Assembly: GCF_000002425.4 (NCBI RefSeq)
Contig: NC_037255.1
Location: 12,801,626-12,865,625, forward strand
Origin: Physcomitrium patens
Lineage: Eukaryota > Streptophyta > Bryopsida > Funariales > Funariaceae
Length of the DNA: 64,000 bases
Direction: 5' to 3'
A program made the position numbers and the translations under genes. The notes beneath the pieces were generated by a model that was given only the letters and a program-made list of their open reading frames with translations, had not been told where the DNA came from and did no database searches. Shown here piece by piece: positions 38,048 through 49,738 of the stretch. Positions within the stretch are counted from its first letter, which is position 1. Every line of letters begins with the position of its first letter.

Positions 38048-40069
38048 ACAATAGCTTAAATTTAAAAAATAAATAAATAAAATTAATGCTTGGAATGCAT
38101 CAAATCAATTTACTACCACAAGAAGCAACAAGATTAGTTAGAAGTAAAAATATAGAAATAATTAAATGTGCTTCAACATCTATACCAAATTATGTTAGTT
38201 CTTCTATAATAGAACATTGTTCAAGTGTCAAAAAACTAAGAATTGTATTGCTAAAGAAGTTTGATGGCATAAATTCAAAGTTTTAAGGATTCATTAATCA
38301 AGTATATTTGATAATTGAATTTCAATTTTAAGATATCTAATATTAATATTATAAGTCAAATTTATTAGAAAATTACTTTTAAATTTTATTTTATTATAAA
38401 TTTTATCTTTTTTAATAATATAATCTAATATTAAATAATTTATACACTATTTTGGTAAAATTTCTAGCTATATAAAGAAAATATGATGCAATTTGTATTA
38501 CAACTAATAAGATTTGCATTATGTATCAAGATAATTAATAAAAAATATTACATGCTTTATAATTTCATCAAATTATAAATAATATCAAGTAAAATGATAT
38601 TATATTCATAAGCCAATTTTTCTACAAATTATAATATAAGGTAAAGAATTAATGCTAAACTTACTTGATGTTCAAACATTGATTTTGTTGTGAAGTGTAA
38701 CAATTGGTATTTTGAATTTTAATTTAAAAATCCCATAAGAAGGCTGTCAAGGACATGAATCTCAAAGAAAGAAAATCCTCAATACACTCTTATGTCATTG
38801 AACTAGAAAGGAACTAGAAAGGAACTAGAAAGTCATTTAAAGATAATATAATAATGAAGTAGGATGGCTATTGCCAAAAACAAGAAGACTAGAAAGTCTG
38901 AAAACAAGACTAACAATTAAAAAGGCAATGATAAGGGTGAAGAAGTGAAACATGACCAAACTACCTCAAAAATCCAAGATCCTTCTAATCTACAGTAACA
39001 TAAAGCTTCATCACAAAATAGGACAAAACAGACTAGAACAGATTTGAATGGAACTAAACAAAATAGAACATGAAAGAAAAAAATTGAGTAAACAAAAATA
39101 AAATAGAATAGATCTAAACAAAATGATAAAAAACCAAACTTTACTAAGAGAAATGGTCCAAAGGTATACTTGACTAGATGCTCCAAAAGGTCCTAGCCAG
39201 TCCTATTTATACCATGTCTCACCACCCTGGACTTTCCAAAATATTCTTAGATAGTGGATTCCACCTAAATAATCACCTTAAGCTTTTTTTAGAAGATTCT
39301 ATAATAGATTCTATGTAAATAACCACCTTAAACTCTTTTTAAAATATTCCACGATGGATTCTATCTGATCTACTAATCTAACCTTAATTTTAGAAACTTC
39401 CATGATTCTAACTATCTATACAATTAACTTATCTATATCATGTTACAATTAACTCCCATCCACTAATGCAAAACATCCTCGTTTTGCTCCCGATAGTATC
39501 TTTAAATTGTCTCTTGGCAATGGGTGAGATTTTGTACAAGTTTTCATGTTGCATCGTAAATAGGATAACTTTTCCAAAGAACTTTGCATTGAAGTTGTGG
39601 ATGTCCACTACTACAACAAAGATAGCAATGCTTCAAAATATTGTCCACTTCATATTCTTATTGGTCATTAACTACAATTGGTGGTGGTTGTGGTAGTTGG
39701 TATCAATCTAAAAAGTGCTTTGGTTGAGTATGAAATTCTTCAAATTACAAAACATGGAAGCCTAGATGGATCCAAATATGTGGCGGAAGCTTGAGGCTCT
39801 ATGCAACATCAAAAATCACTGCAAAAATGTGAAAAGATCCAAGACACTGAAGTGCTAGTTTATGGATTTGGGTTAATGTAGCAAGTGGCAAGTTGGTGTT
39901 GGAGAATAATACCTGATCACCTTCTCAGAAGATCTTGTATTGTTGATAGTTATTAGCATACTACTTTTGTTGATTTTGTGCAGTAAGAAGGCGGTGTCAT
40001 ATTATGTGAAGTTTGGTTTGAAAATGCATCAAGTACTTGGCTGCGGAAGATATAAGGAAAATTATAACA

Positions 40070-41767
40070 ATAAGTCCTAACAACTCTAATAGATTTTTAA
40101 ATAAATTATAATTAAAGATTAAAAAATATTATCAAACATCAATCAAATTCAATTAAAATTTCAAAAGAATTATACAAGAAAAACAAAGAATTTCCACAAA
40201 CCTTTAAAAGAAATCATAAAAAAATAATATAGAAATTCAAAAAAATATATTAAAATAGAAATATTGATAAAATATTAAAATAAAAATCTTAATTATACCT
40301 TAGTCAAACCTTAGTCAAATCTTAGTCAAACCTTGATCAAATCCTAGTCAACCTCTAAATAAGCCCTAATCAAATCCTAAATCAAATCCTAAATAAGCCC
40401 TAGTCAAATCTTAATCAAATCTTAAATAAACACTAATCAAATTTAAATCAAATCTTAAATATATCTTAAATAAATCTAACCAAATCCTAACCAAAATCAA
40501 ATCCTAATCCTAACCAAACCTTAAATCGAATCCAAAATCCTAACCTTAATTCTAAACCTTAAATCAAATTTAAAATCCTAATTCTAATTCTAAACCAAAT
40601 CTTAATCCCAACCAAATCTTAATCATAATCAAATTTAAAATCCTAATCCTAATTCTAAACCAAATCTTAATCCCAACCAAATCTTAATCATAATCAAACC
40701 TTAAATCAAATCTAAAATCCTAATCTTAATCCTAAACCTTAAATCAAATATAAAATCCTAATCCTAATCTTAAACCAAATCTTAATCAATCTCAAGTAAT
40801 TCCTAATAACTAATAAATGAATCATTGATTTTAATTAAAAAATTATATACTTCTTAATAATTAAATTGACAACAAGTACAAATTTTTTGAAGAAGATTGA
40901 ATCACCAAAACAAAGATCAATTCTAAAATCTGCTCAAGTATCGGCCATCCTCCTACTCAAATCTGAATGATAAAATTTCAATGCCAAAATCTCCCTTTCA
41001 AACTATTTGATTGTTATCAAATTTCATATATATATAGTAAATCAAGTCTACTATTCTTATAAATAAATTTTATTCTAATCCAACTAGAATTTTGCTAAAG
41101 ATATTAGAAATTCTATCTACCTCTCAAAGTTCAATATTTGAGTCCTCAACCTACTTGAAATTCAATAATTTTCAATTCAATTGTTCGATTATGCTCAAAA
41201 TTATAGTATATATTGAACACATATTTATCTATAGAGCCTTAAAACTTCATCCATAGATCTATTGCCAAACTTACGAAATTCTCCAAAAAATATCATCCAT
41301 TTTATTTCACAAATCTAGAGTCACTCCAAACAAATTCCAACTTTGCAAAGCTCATACAAAGTCAATATACACTCAAATCACTCAAAATCAATGCTAAAAG
41401 AAACTCTATTAAGTTTGTTCTTAGATCCTACCCTTTAGTCTCCAAAAGATCCCTTGAACTGCCATAGGAGCTCGGTTCTAAACCATGAGGTCTGATTTCG
41501 ATCTAGGTTCATAATTGATCCTTTTTGGGTATCAATTCTTAGGTTTCTAAGGTAATTTTTGCTACAATTTACTCTTGACTTATTTTCAAAGGTACATTTA
41601 TGGTTTATTTTTCTAATCTATCTTATTTTTCTCTATTTGTGGTCCTATAAAGCGAGAAGAAGCTTAATTTGTAGAAAAGGCAGTGGTAGCAACTTTAATT
41701 TTTCTACCCCTTGACTCTTATCTATTTTTCTAAGATAATTTGTTACAATATATTTGAAATAAGATCT
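40070..41767. mobile_element. Unclassified repeat D inserted in the family A integrase
   Basis: About 1.7 kb of non-coding sequence separates two parts of the family A integrase. Its 40800-41350 part resembles 63480-64000 at the other end of the window (for example CCAAAATCTCC against CCAATATCTCC, then TTTGAGTCCTCAACC against TTTGAGACCTCAACC). On the minus strand its end reads TGTAACAAAT, so a long solo LTR is one possibility. Exact ends are not fixed. Confidence 0.55.
40290..40800. repeat. Degenerate minisatellite in repeat D
   Basis: About 500 bp of irregular tandem units built on CCTAATCAAATCTTAAAT-like words, drifting between roughly 11 and 25 bp. One longer unit is visibly repeated (CAAATCTTAATCCCAACC with its flanks, twice, near 40600-40690). 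Confidence 0.8.
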
Positions 41768-44253
41768 TTAAAAATATAGTATTTTGTTCACCTTTTCATC
41801 TACTAGCCATTTTACATGATGACAGTGGTGTCGTGCTTCTTGTAAGGCCATTGTAAGCTGTTGTATAAATTCTTTCGATGTCAAATTGTTGGTATCAATG
41901 GGACAATGGTGAGTTGCTAGTGTAATCAAATGATAATCAATATTAAGAAAAAATGGTAAATGATTAATACTTGCTTGAATACTATCATTACTTGCAAACT
42001 CTAAGGGTGTCAAGTATTCATCCCAATCATTATAATGGACTGCCGCAAATGTTTGCACCATATCTTTCAATGTCCAATTTGCATGCTCTGTTTGCCCATC
42101 TTTTTGGAGATGGAAGGCTATAGATATAGCAAGTCATGTGCTTAACAGCTTAAATAAGGTTTATTAAAAACTTTCCTTGAAACATGGATCCTAATCCAAA
42201 ATGATGATACGAGGTAATCTATAGTGACGAAAGATGATATCAAAGAAGACTAGTGCAAGCATTAGGACATCAATATTCAAATGTACCATAGCCAAGTGAA
42301 GTTGCTTCAAGAATCAATCCACAAAGATGACAACCGAGGTATGATTATGAGGCATCTGTAGCAAATACGTAATGACATCCATAGTCTTTTGCTCCCAACA
42401 TGCCGTATGTGGCAAAATTGGCTGCAATAGTCCAAGAGACATTGCATTGCGTACTTTGTTATGTTGACATGATTCACAAGAGCATACAAAAGTTCAAACA
42501 TTACAATCAAATCCTATCCAAAATCATGTCCTTGAAATTTGTTCTAGAGTCTTTTTTCATCTCAAATGTCCAGATATTGGGATATCATGTCCCTCTTGAA
42601 GTATGCGTGTTTGGAATTTAGGATTGTCAGGTATATAAATTTGTTTCTTGTAATAGAATAAGCCATTACTGAAAGTATAATCATGATATTGTATATTGTC
42701 CACCTTCAGTCGATATCTAACCATCTTGAAATAAGCATCCTGATGCATAGCTTCTTTCCATTCTACCTCTTTGGTTACATCTAAAATGATACCACTAATC
42801 ATAGCGACTTCTATTTTATCTCTCGATTAGTCCTTTAGATTTGGTCTTTGCGATAAGCTATCTAGCATAATATATTATCTTTCTTGCTTGTAATTAAGCT
42901 TGATATCAAAAAGCTACAATTGTTCTTCTTAATGATGATGTAGTAATTTTATATTTTTTAAATGCAAATCTAGTAGCAATGATTGATGGTCAATCCAAAC
43001 AATCACTCGCTTTCCCAATAGATAGTATCGCCACATCTTTGTGGCATGTACAATTGCTAATTGCTCTTGATCACGTGCATAGTAATTGTGCTTTGTCTCT
43101 TTGAGCTAGCGTGATTCATATGCCACAGATTGAAGGCTTCTCTCAAAGTTTTGTTGAAAGACCGCTCCAATAGGAAAGTCAAAAACATCAATGTTAAGCG
43201 TACAAAGAAGATTATGATCATATGACTACAATATTGAAGTAGTAATGAGTGTTTCTTTCAACTTATTAAAGGTATTTTATTGCTCCAATTTCTATTGAAA
43301 TCGAGCACCTTTTTCTAATAGGTTTGTCAATGAGTCAGTAATGTGAGTAAATTTCCAAACAAAATGGTGATAGTATCTAGCAAGACCTAAAAATGAGCAA
43401 ACATCAGAAGCATCTTTGAAGGTTGGCCAATCCTTCACTGCTTTTATCTCATCTTACTCCATACACATGCATTCGGAAGACACCACATGTCCTAAAAAGA
43501 TGACTTCTGACTTCCAAAGTACACATTTTGATTGCTTGCAACAAAAGCAAATATCTTGTAATTACCACAATACTTCTCATAGGTGTTATTCATGCTCTTT
43601 AGGGATTTTATTGTATATAAGGATATTAATAAAGATGACCACATACTTGTCTAAAATATCTCAAAACAATCTATTTATTTGATCCATGAAAGAGGCTAAA
43701 ACATTAGTGAGATCAAAGGATAAAATCAACCATTCAAAATGTCCATAGCACGTACAAAATGTCATCTTTTCTACATCTTTTCTTGCAATTGGCATTTGCT
43801 AATAGTTGCTTCAAAGATCCAATTTACTAAAGATAGTTACACCTCAAAATTAGTCAAGAAGATCATCCACTTATGAACGTAGATATGCATTTTTAATAGT
43901 CTGCTTATTGAAGCCTCAATAGTTGATGTAAAGGCAAAGTCCACCATCTTTCTTAAGTACAAAGAGTACAAGTGCTCTCGATGGTGATGTGCTTTCTCAA
44001 GTGAGGCCTTTCTCCAAGAGTTCATGTAATCTCTTTCGCGGCTCTTTAAGTTCTTTTGGTGTTAGGCAATAAATTGGTCAACTAGTTGGTTTGGCTCTAG
44101 GCAATAGTTCTATTTTAAAAGAGGCACCTCAATCAGGAGGTATACTATTAGGTAGGTTGGTTTGAAAGATATCCTCATATTTCCATATGAGTTGTTGTGG
44201 TTGTTCTATTCCTTTGGCTATCTTTTCCACTACTAAGATAAAATTTGGAACCA

Positions 44254-44255
<2 letters not shown>

Positions 44256-44285
<30 letters not shown>
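44256..44285. repeat. (AT)n tract inside family A
   Basis: A pure AT run of about 30 bp between the protease and reverse transcriptase parts. It arose after or with the decay of the element. Confidence 0.9.
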
Positions 44286-44288
<3 letters not shown>

Positions 44289-47046
44289 TTACTCATGCTA
44301 TATTTATTTTTTTTATAAAGGTTGTTCCTACGAATAAGTCTTTGGTTGCAGATTGTCTTTCCTCTTCACTTGATGCAAAAGTGCAAAGAGTCACCTTGTA
44401 TCTTCTATCTTTAAAAGAGATTGTCTTTGTTATCCAATAAACTTGCTTATTTTCCATCTCTAGCCATGGCATACCAAAGATAACATCATACTTTAGCTTT
44501 GTCACTTTAAATCTCTCTCTTAAGACGTAGGCATTTGTCAATTTCAAGGTTTTTTCTTTATACCTCTCACTCAATATGTTTTCTCAGTCATCTGCAAGGT
44601 ATATACTTTCATCTTTGATTACTTTAGTTTCAATTCTAAGCTAATTGAGAATTTCAATAAAAATGTAATTTTTTGTAGAGCTACAATCTACAAGCACTCG
44701 ACATGGTTGTCGTCGTAGTAGTTCCATTAGATGCATCAATTGACTCTTTTTATAGTTGTGTAAGGCTATGCCATTTTTCTTTGAAAGACAGTAGCTATCT
44801 CTAGTATTGACCCTCGGCGCCTTTATTGAGGAACCTTATTTTATTGCTCTAACTCATTATCGACTTGGTGAATTTCAAGAATACAAACTTGCCTTGTCTT
44901 GTTGGTACTTGAATTATAATGTTTTGGATAACCTCCGATCTGATGGCCTAGCTCCCAATAATAGAAATACAATCCTTTTTGTACCAATATTTTTTTATCT
45001 TTGTAGTGTTAATGATCCTTGTAAGGCATCAATCTCTATTGGTTTTGATTGTCGTGTCATAATATTAGATAGCGCCATAGGACTTCATGCTATAGGTCGT
45101 GCTCCATGATTTCTAAAATCTATAGCATTGTCCCTCCCTACAATCCAAATTTCTTTTTTAAATTTTTGTGGATCATTTAGCTCCACTCTTTGCTAGACTC
45201 CAAATTTCAAACCTTGTAGAAATTGATTGATCATCTCCACCTCTGAAATATTGCCAATTTAGAGACATAGGAACTTGAATTGGAAGACATAATCTTATAT
45301 CGACTTAGCTTGTATAAGATCTGCCAACTGATCACATACTATCTTCTCCACATTGATGGATCAAAATTGATTCCTAAATTAGATTTCAAACTCCTCTCAG
45401 TCACAAAATCTACCTTAAGCTCCCTAACTTTGAATTCAATGTCGCCACCAAATGGTTGCCGCATCTTTCAAATAGTTAGGTGCATATATGATTCCTTCAG
45501 TGGTATTTGCTTCAGATAATTGGAGGTATTGTTGCATGTTGAAGAACCATTGACATACATCTTCTTGTCTTGAAGTTTTAGAATATTTACTAGGCTTATA
45601 CAATTTCAAGATAGCAGATATCAACTCCTTTGTCCTCAAGGCTTCTATTTGCCTTTGCAAAGTAGCTATCTAGCCAAAGAGGTGTTATATTTGAGCTTCC
45701 ATCTGGGATTGTTCTACCATATCTCTCATGCTCTAATTCCTCCGCTAGACTCAATTACTCTAATGTCTTCTCATTTCTTGATTGATTGATTGATTTTTTT
45801 TTTTTTTTCAAAGAAGCTTATGGTAGCCTCAACATAATACCCATTGTGACCACAACGAATTGACTTTGGACTAGATGATGACTATTGACATACTACAAAG
45901 ACTAATCTAACACTCGCTCTGATATCAATGAAATAAGTTCAAATTATCTAAAAAATCCAAGATCCTTCTTATCCACAACAATATACAGCCTCATCATAAA
46001 ATAGGTCAAAATAGACTAGAATAGATATGAACGGAATTAAACAAAATAGGACATGAAAGAAAAAAATTAAATAAACAGAAATAGAATAGAACAGATTTAC
46101 ATAGAAAGGTGCAGAACAAATTTTTTTTAAGAGAAAGGATCCAAAGCCATATCTGACCAGATGTCCTAGAAGGCCTTAGCCAATCCTAGTTATACCTTGT
46201 CCTATTACTTTGGACTTTCGAGAATATTCTTAAGTAATGGATTCCATTTAGATAACTACCTTGAACCTTTTTTAGAAGGTTCTATGGTAGGCCCCATCTA
46301 AATAACCATCCTAAACTCTTTCTAAAATGTTCTACGATGGATCCTATTTGATCCACTAATCTAATTCCAATTCTAGAAAGTTCGATGATTCTAACTATCT
46401 ATACAATTATCTTATCTATACCCTATTATAAGAAAGCTTGACTCTTATCTCTATATATACTCTTAACTAGGTGCTATATGACAATGTCTTATGGGACTTC
46501 TAAAACGTGTTGACTTTGCAAGATACATATTTTAATTTGCAAGGTAAGTTTTTTATATGTGTGCCACATTGTTAGCTTCTTCCATAAGCTAGCAACATGT
46601 GGTTAACTTGTTGATCAAGTTTCTAACCTACCAATCAACTACAAACATTTGTAAAGTCAAAGCAATATCTATAAAGCTTCTAAGAAGCTTCTTAAGAAGG
46701 TATTATGAAATTTATCTACTTCTACCTACTCCTACCTAATTATATAGGTATTTACTAGAGTACTTATGTATATCCATGACAAAAGTTGTAACATTTTTAC
46801 AATTCAATGACAATATCAATGCTACATGTATATTTAAAAGTGAAGGATATGCAAATTGATGCAATTATAAATTCCTCACTAAACAAGGAAGGAATTGATG
46901 TTGTCAAGAAGGATTGTACTTATATTGTAGAAAACTTAAGTACACTATTTAATATTATTCAAAAAAATAATGTAGTCACAAAATGACAAAGATGGTTATT
47001 AAAAAATAATATATTAATTTTTTTGATTAAAATAGAATTTTTCTTA

Positions 47047-47459
47047 AATATACTATATGAGAAATCAAATAAAAAGTTAAACAAAAGAGTTTCAACAAGA
47101 AAACTAACAAGAACTTGATTAAATCAAATGAGTATAAGATCATTACTAAAAGAGGTGAAATAAAGCTCTAAAAGTTGTGTTATTAAGATTGAAGATCTCT
47201 TTAGCCTCGATTCTAAAATATACTAAGTATTAAGAAAATTTTCAAGAAGTTTTGATATTGCTTGAAGACTTAGCAATTTTAAGAAGCTTTTTGGAAAACT
47301 TCCTTGATCTTACTAAAAATTTTAAGAATCTACTAGAATATTTTATGAATTTTTTAAAATCTTCTATTAAAATATTTTTAAAATCATTAAAAATCTTTTA
47401 AAACTTAATAGAATATTCTAAGAATATTTATAAAATTTTCTTGTTGGATGTTTGTAATA
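47047..47459 (-). repeat. LTR, family C (minus)
   Basis: Matches the solo LTR at 31579-31972 in order: the CAAATAAAAAGTTAAAC start, ACTTGATTAAATCAAATG, the TATA-like stretch near 47213, and an end GTTGGATGTTTGTAATA. It abuts the gag-like tail of family B copy 2. Probably solo. Boundaries are good to a few bases. Confidence 0.65.
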
Positions 47460-48632
47460 TCATCTCTGAGTTCGAAAATAAGAATTGGTTTTATATTTGC
47501 AATATAATAATCAAAGCTTGAGCATCATCTTGAAGGTTTTTTTGTTTGAGTTGACCATAGCATAGGCGTTTCTTCCTTTAAGAAGGTCCAACTTCATCTT
47601 GAAGATGATCTTGCAAAGGTTGCTAAAGTTAAAATAGTTGATCTGACTCTACTTTGAGATTCATGATCTAAAAACTCTCTAAATACTTTCCGACTCAATA
47701 TATTAGATCATAAATTGGATATACTAAACTCTAATGTTGTTGTGAGAAATACTTGCAAAAGTCTACTATTTATGTATAGCATTGGCTAGAGAGCATTAAC
47801 ATAGAGAGCATTAATTGTATCTAACACAATACAAAGTAGATACAAAAGATAATATTTGAACATTGAGCATTGTTGGCAATATCCATTAGCATAAACATTG
47901 ATGATACTTGAAATTTTTCTATTTTCAAAAAGATGATAAGACATAAATAACAAATAAATACAATCAATGCAAGAACCAATTATATCATTACATGGAACCA
48001 AAGAATACCATTATAAGGATTAATAATTAACAATAATATACAAACATAGTATTAATTACGTCCATACTTTAATACAGCCACTTTTACATCCATGTAAATA
48101 GTTGTTGGATGTAGGTTGATCCTTCTTCTTTAATTGTTTTCTACTTATTCAAAGCATCAAGTATACACTGTTATGTGTCTTTATGTAAAGCAAAATATGT
48201 AAAAAAATAAACTGGAGAACTTCCCATGCCTAACCTATTGCATTCTCTTTCAACGGTGTGAGAAACATCAACTTCTCACTTCCACACGAGGCTGTAGGAG
48301 CAAAGCGACCACGTAGCCATGACGACTCCCCTGTGGCAGCCGTAGGTATGGTCCAGTGCTTAACGCTGGTTCGCACACTCACAAGCCAAGATGAGGCAGT
48401 GAGGCTCAAGCAACCATCCCATCGCCCCGTCTGAGCCCAAGCACCGAGGCACCCGGAATGTTCGACGCGAGAGCACTTGCAGCACCGCATCTCACTTCCA
48501 AAACTGGGATCACACCATGAAGATCAATCGACTGGACAATCACACTGTGGAACCATCCCCAAAACTACTCTCCCCGGGTCGGAACGAACCAACGAACAAA
48601 GGAAGGAACGAACGCGGGTGGGGAGGGAGGGG
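47460..48632. other. Spacer between transposon stack and inverted repeat arm 2
   Basis: AT-rich until about 48200, then gene-like GC content (48230-48632), likely the promoter of eIF1A copy 2. A minus frame at 48230-48490 is not recognisable. Confidence 0.4.
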
Positions 48633-49738
48633 ACGGTCACGTTCACCCGGTAGGGCTTTTAGCGGTGGGTGAGAAGACGGTCACGGGTCCTCCTCACGCG
48701 GCCACAGGCACCCGCCTCTCGGCCCGCTTTCGCTGTGTGCGAGTGAGTGAGTGTGCCTTTAGTGCGTGCTGCGCCCTACTACCATCCATAGCCAGCCAGG
48801 AGCTTCATTCAGGCTTGGTGCAGCCCCGCTGCGAGTGCGGATCCGTGTGCGAACCGCGACCCAGTGGACGCACCCCAGGATTTGGTGGTCTGAGGAGGAA
48901 TTGGTGTTGCACTTGGGCGTGAGGAGAAGCCGCAAGGATGCCGAAGAACAAGGGAAAGGGAGGAAAGAACCGGAAGAGAGGAAAGAACGAGGCGGAGGAC
49001 GAGAAGCGGGAGCTGGTGTTCAAGGAGGATGGGCAGGAGTACGCGCAGGTGTTGAGGATGCTCGGGAACGGGCGGTGCGAGGCGCTGTGCATCGATGGGA
49101 CTAAGCGGCTTTGCCACATCCGGGGGAAGATGCACAAAAAGGTGTGGATTGCGTCGGGGGACATCATATTGGTGGGTCTGAGAGATTACCAGGACGACAA
49201 GGCGGACGTGATTCTGAAGTACCAGCCGGACGAGGCCAGGCTTTTGAAGGCGTACAGCGAGCTGCCCGAGAACGTGCGTCTGAACGAGGGTATCGCCGGA
49301 GGCATGGACGATGAGGAAGACGGTGGCGGTGACGACTACGTGGAATTCGAGGATGAAGACATCGACAAGATTTGAGGAGGGTGCGACGCTGGGTTTGTGT
49401 TGGGGGCGTACGCAGCGGAGGGCGTGGGAGGTGGGGGGGGGGGGGGGGGGGTGGTAACCCTAAGTGTCGATGATGTTTATGTTCGTAGGAACAGGGACGA
49501 AGCTCTGGTGGACAAGTTGGTGAGATTCCCGGTCTGCGAAGAGACGGAACGGAAGTGCGAAGTGTACATGGCGATGGAGTATGGAGGGCGATTTAGTGGA
49601 GTTATGTGGTAGCAGGGCGTCCGTGGTTGGGGAATAGGGTGGAAGGACCGGGAAGTGGGTGTCCTGGAAGTCCTGGAAGTGGGATATTTATGAATTCAGA
49701 CTGCATGTGTTTTGTTTTTGCGATGTTCCGTCACTCAC
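48633..49738. repeat. Inverted repeat arm 2 (eIF1A duplication, 1106 bp)
   Basis: Mirror of 33923-35023, 13,609 bp away. It carries the full leader, the eIF1A frame and about 360 bp of 3' flank. See arm 1 for the only two differences found. Confidence 0.92.
48938..49375 (+). CDS. EIF1A: eIF1A translation initiation factor, copy 2
   Basis: 145 aa, identical to copy 1 at the protein level, and identical in the coding DNA as far as I compared. It has the same basic N-tail, OB fold and DIDKI acidic end. Its upstream flank outside the arm (48230-48632) is GC-rich with C/T tracts and looks more like a native promoter than the flank of copy 1. This copy may therefore be the original, which is inference. 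The 3' flank has a G19 tract at 49433-49451. Because identity covers leader, frame and 3' flank, both copies probably yield functional protein. Confidence 0.97.
   Translation: MPKNKGKGGKNRKRGKNEAEDEKRELVFKEDGQEYAQVLRMLGNGRCEALCIDGTKRLCHIRGKMHKKVWIASGDIILVGLRDYQDDKADVILKYQPDEARLLKAYSELPENVRLNEGIAGGMDDEEDGGGDDYVEFEDEDIDKI

Larger units (their letters stand above)
38946..46430 (-). mobile_element. Fossil Ty3/gypsy chromovirus, family A, both LTRs present
   Basis: 5' LTR 45929-46430, primer site 45916-45927 (TGATATCAGAGC, tRNA-Met-like), gag about 44880-45900 with a decayed zinc knuckle, protease about 44290-44640, reverse transcriptase about 43400-44130, RNase H about 42870-43240, integrase 41768-42810, integrase C-terminal GPY/F module about 39740-40040, chromodomain about 39480-39690, polypurine stretch beside 39448, and 3' LTR 38946-39447. 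Flanks AGAAG and AGAAA fit a 5-bp target-site duplication within the family B LTR. The repeat D insertion (about 40070-41767) splits the integrase. LTRs are about 80-85% alike in stretches aligned by eye, so it is old. Broken, many breaks. Confidence 0.88.
38745..46781 (-). repeat. Family B LTR (minus), split by the family A element
   Basis: 38745-38945 and 46431-46781 together match the minus-strand family B LTR seen whole at 51202-51735. The first part starts TGTCAAGGACATGAATCTC and the second ends TATATCCATGACA. It sits in the gag of family B copy 2, flanked by AAGGC and AAAGT, a possible decayed target-site duplication. The family A element is inserted in its middle. Confidence 0.8.
36707..47046 (+). 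mobile_element. Fossil Ty3/gypsy chromovirus, family B copy 2, heavily interrupted
   Basis: The 5' LTR is 36707-37295, starting TGTCATGG and swollen by an (AT)n tract at 36714-36747. Leader and gag start lie at 37296-37544 and 38048-38744. The gag piece at 38086-38286 resembles the family B1 piece at 56518-56775. A gag-like stretch near the zinc knuckle lies at about 46782-46960. The element is split by a solo family A LTR (37545-38047) and by the nested block 38745-46781. No 3' LTR was found. Broken, with many breaks, and the oldest layer of this stack. Confidence 0.7.

Noticed and set aside
40290-40800. Interstitial telomere repeat
   Set aside because: Words such as CCCTAATC and CCTAAAT resemble plant telomere units, but there is no regular CCCTAAA heptad array.
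48665-49104. Frames overlapping eIF1A in other phases (85, 112 and 108 codons)
   Set aside because: They are shadows of the eIF1A leader and coding sequence and occur identically in both arms.
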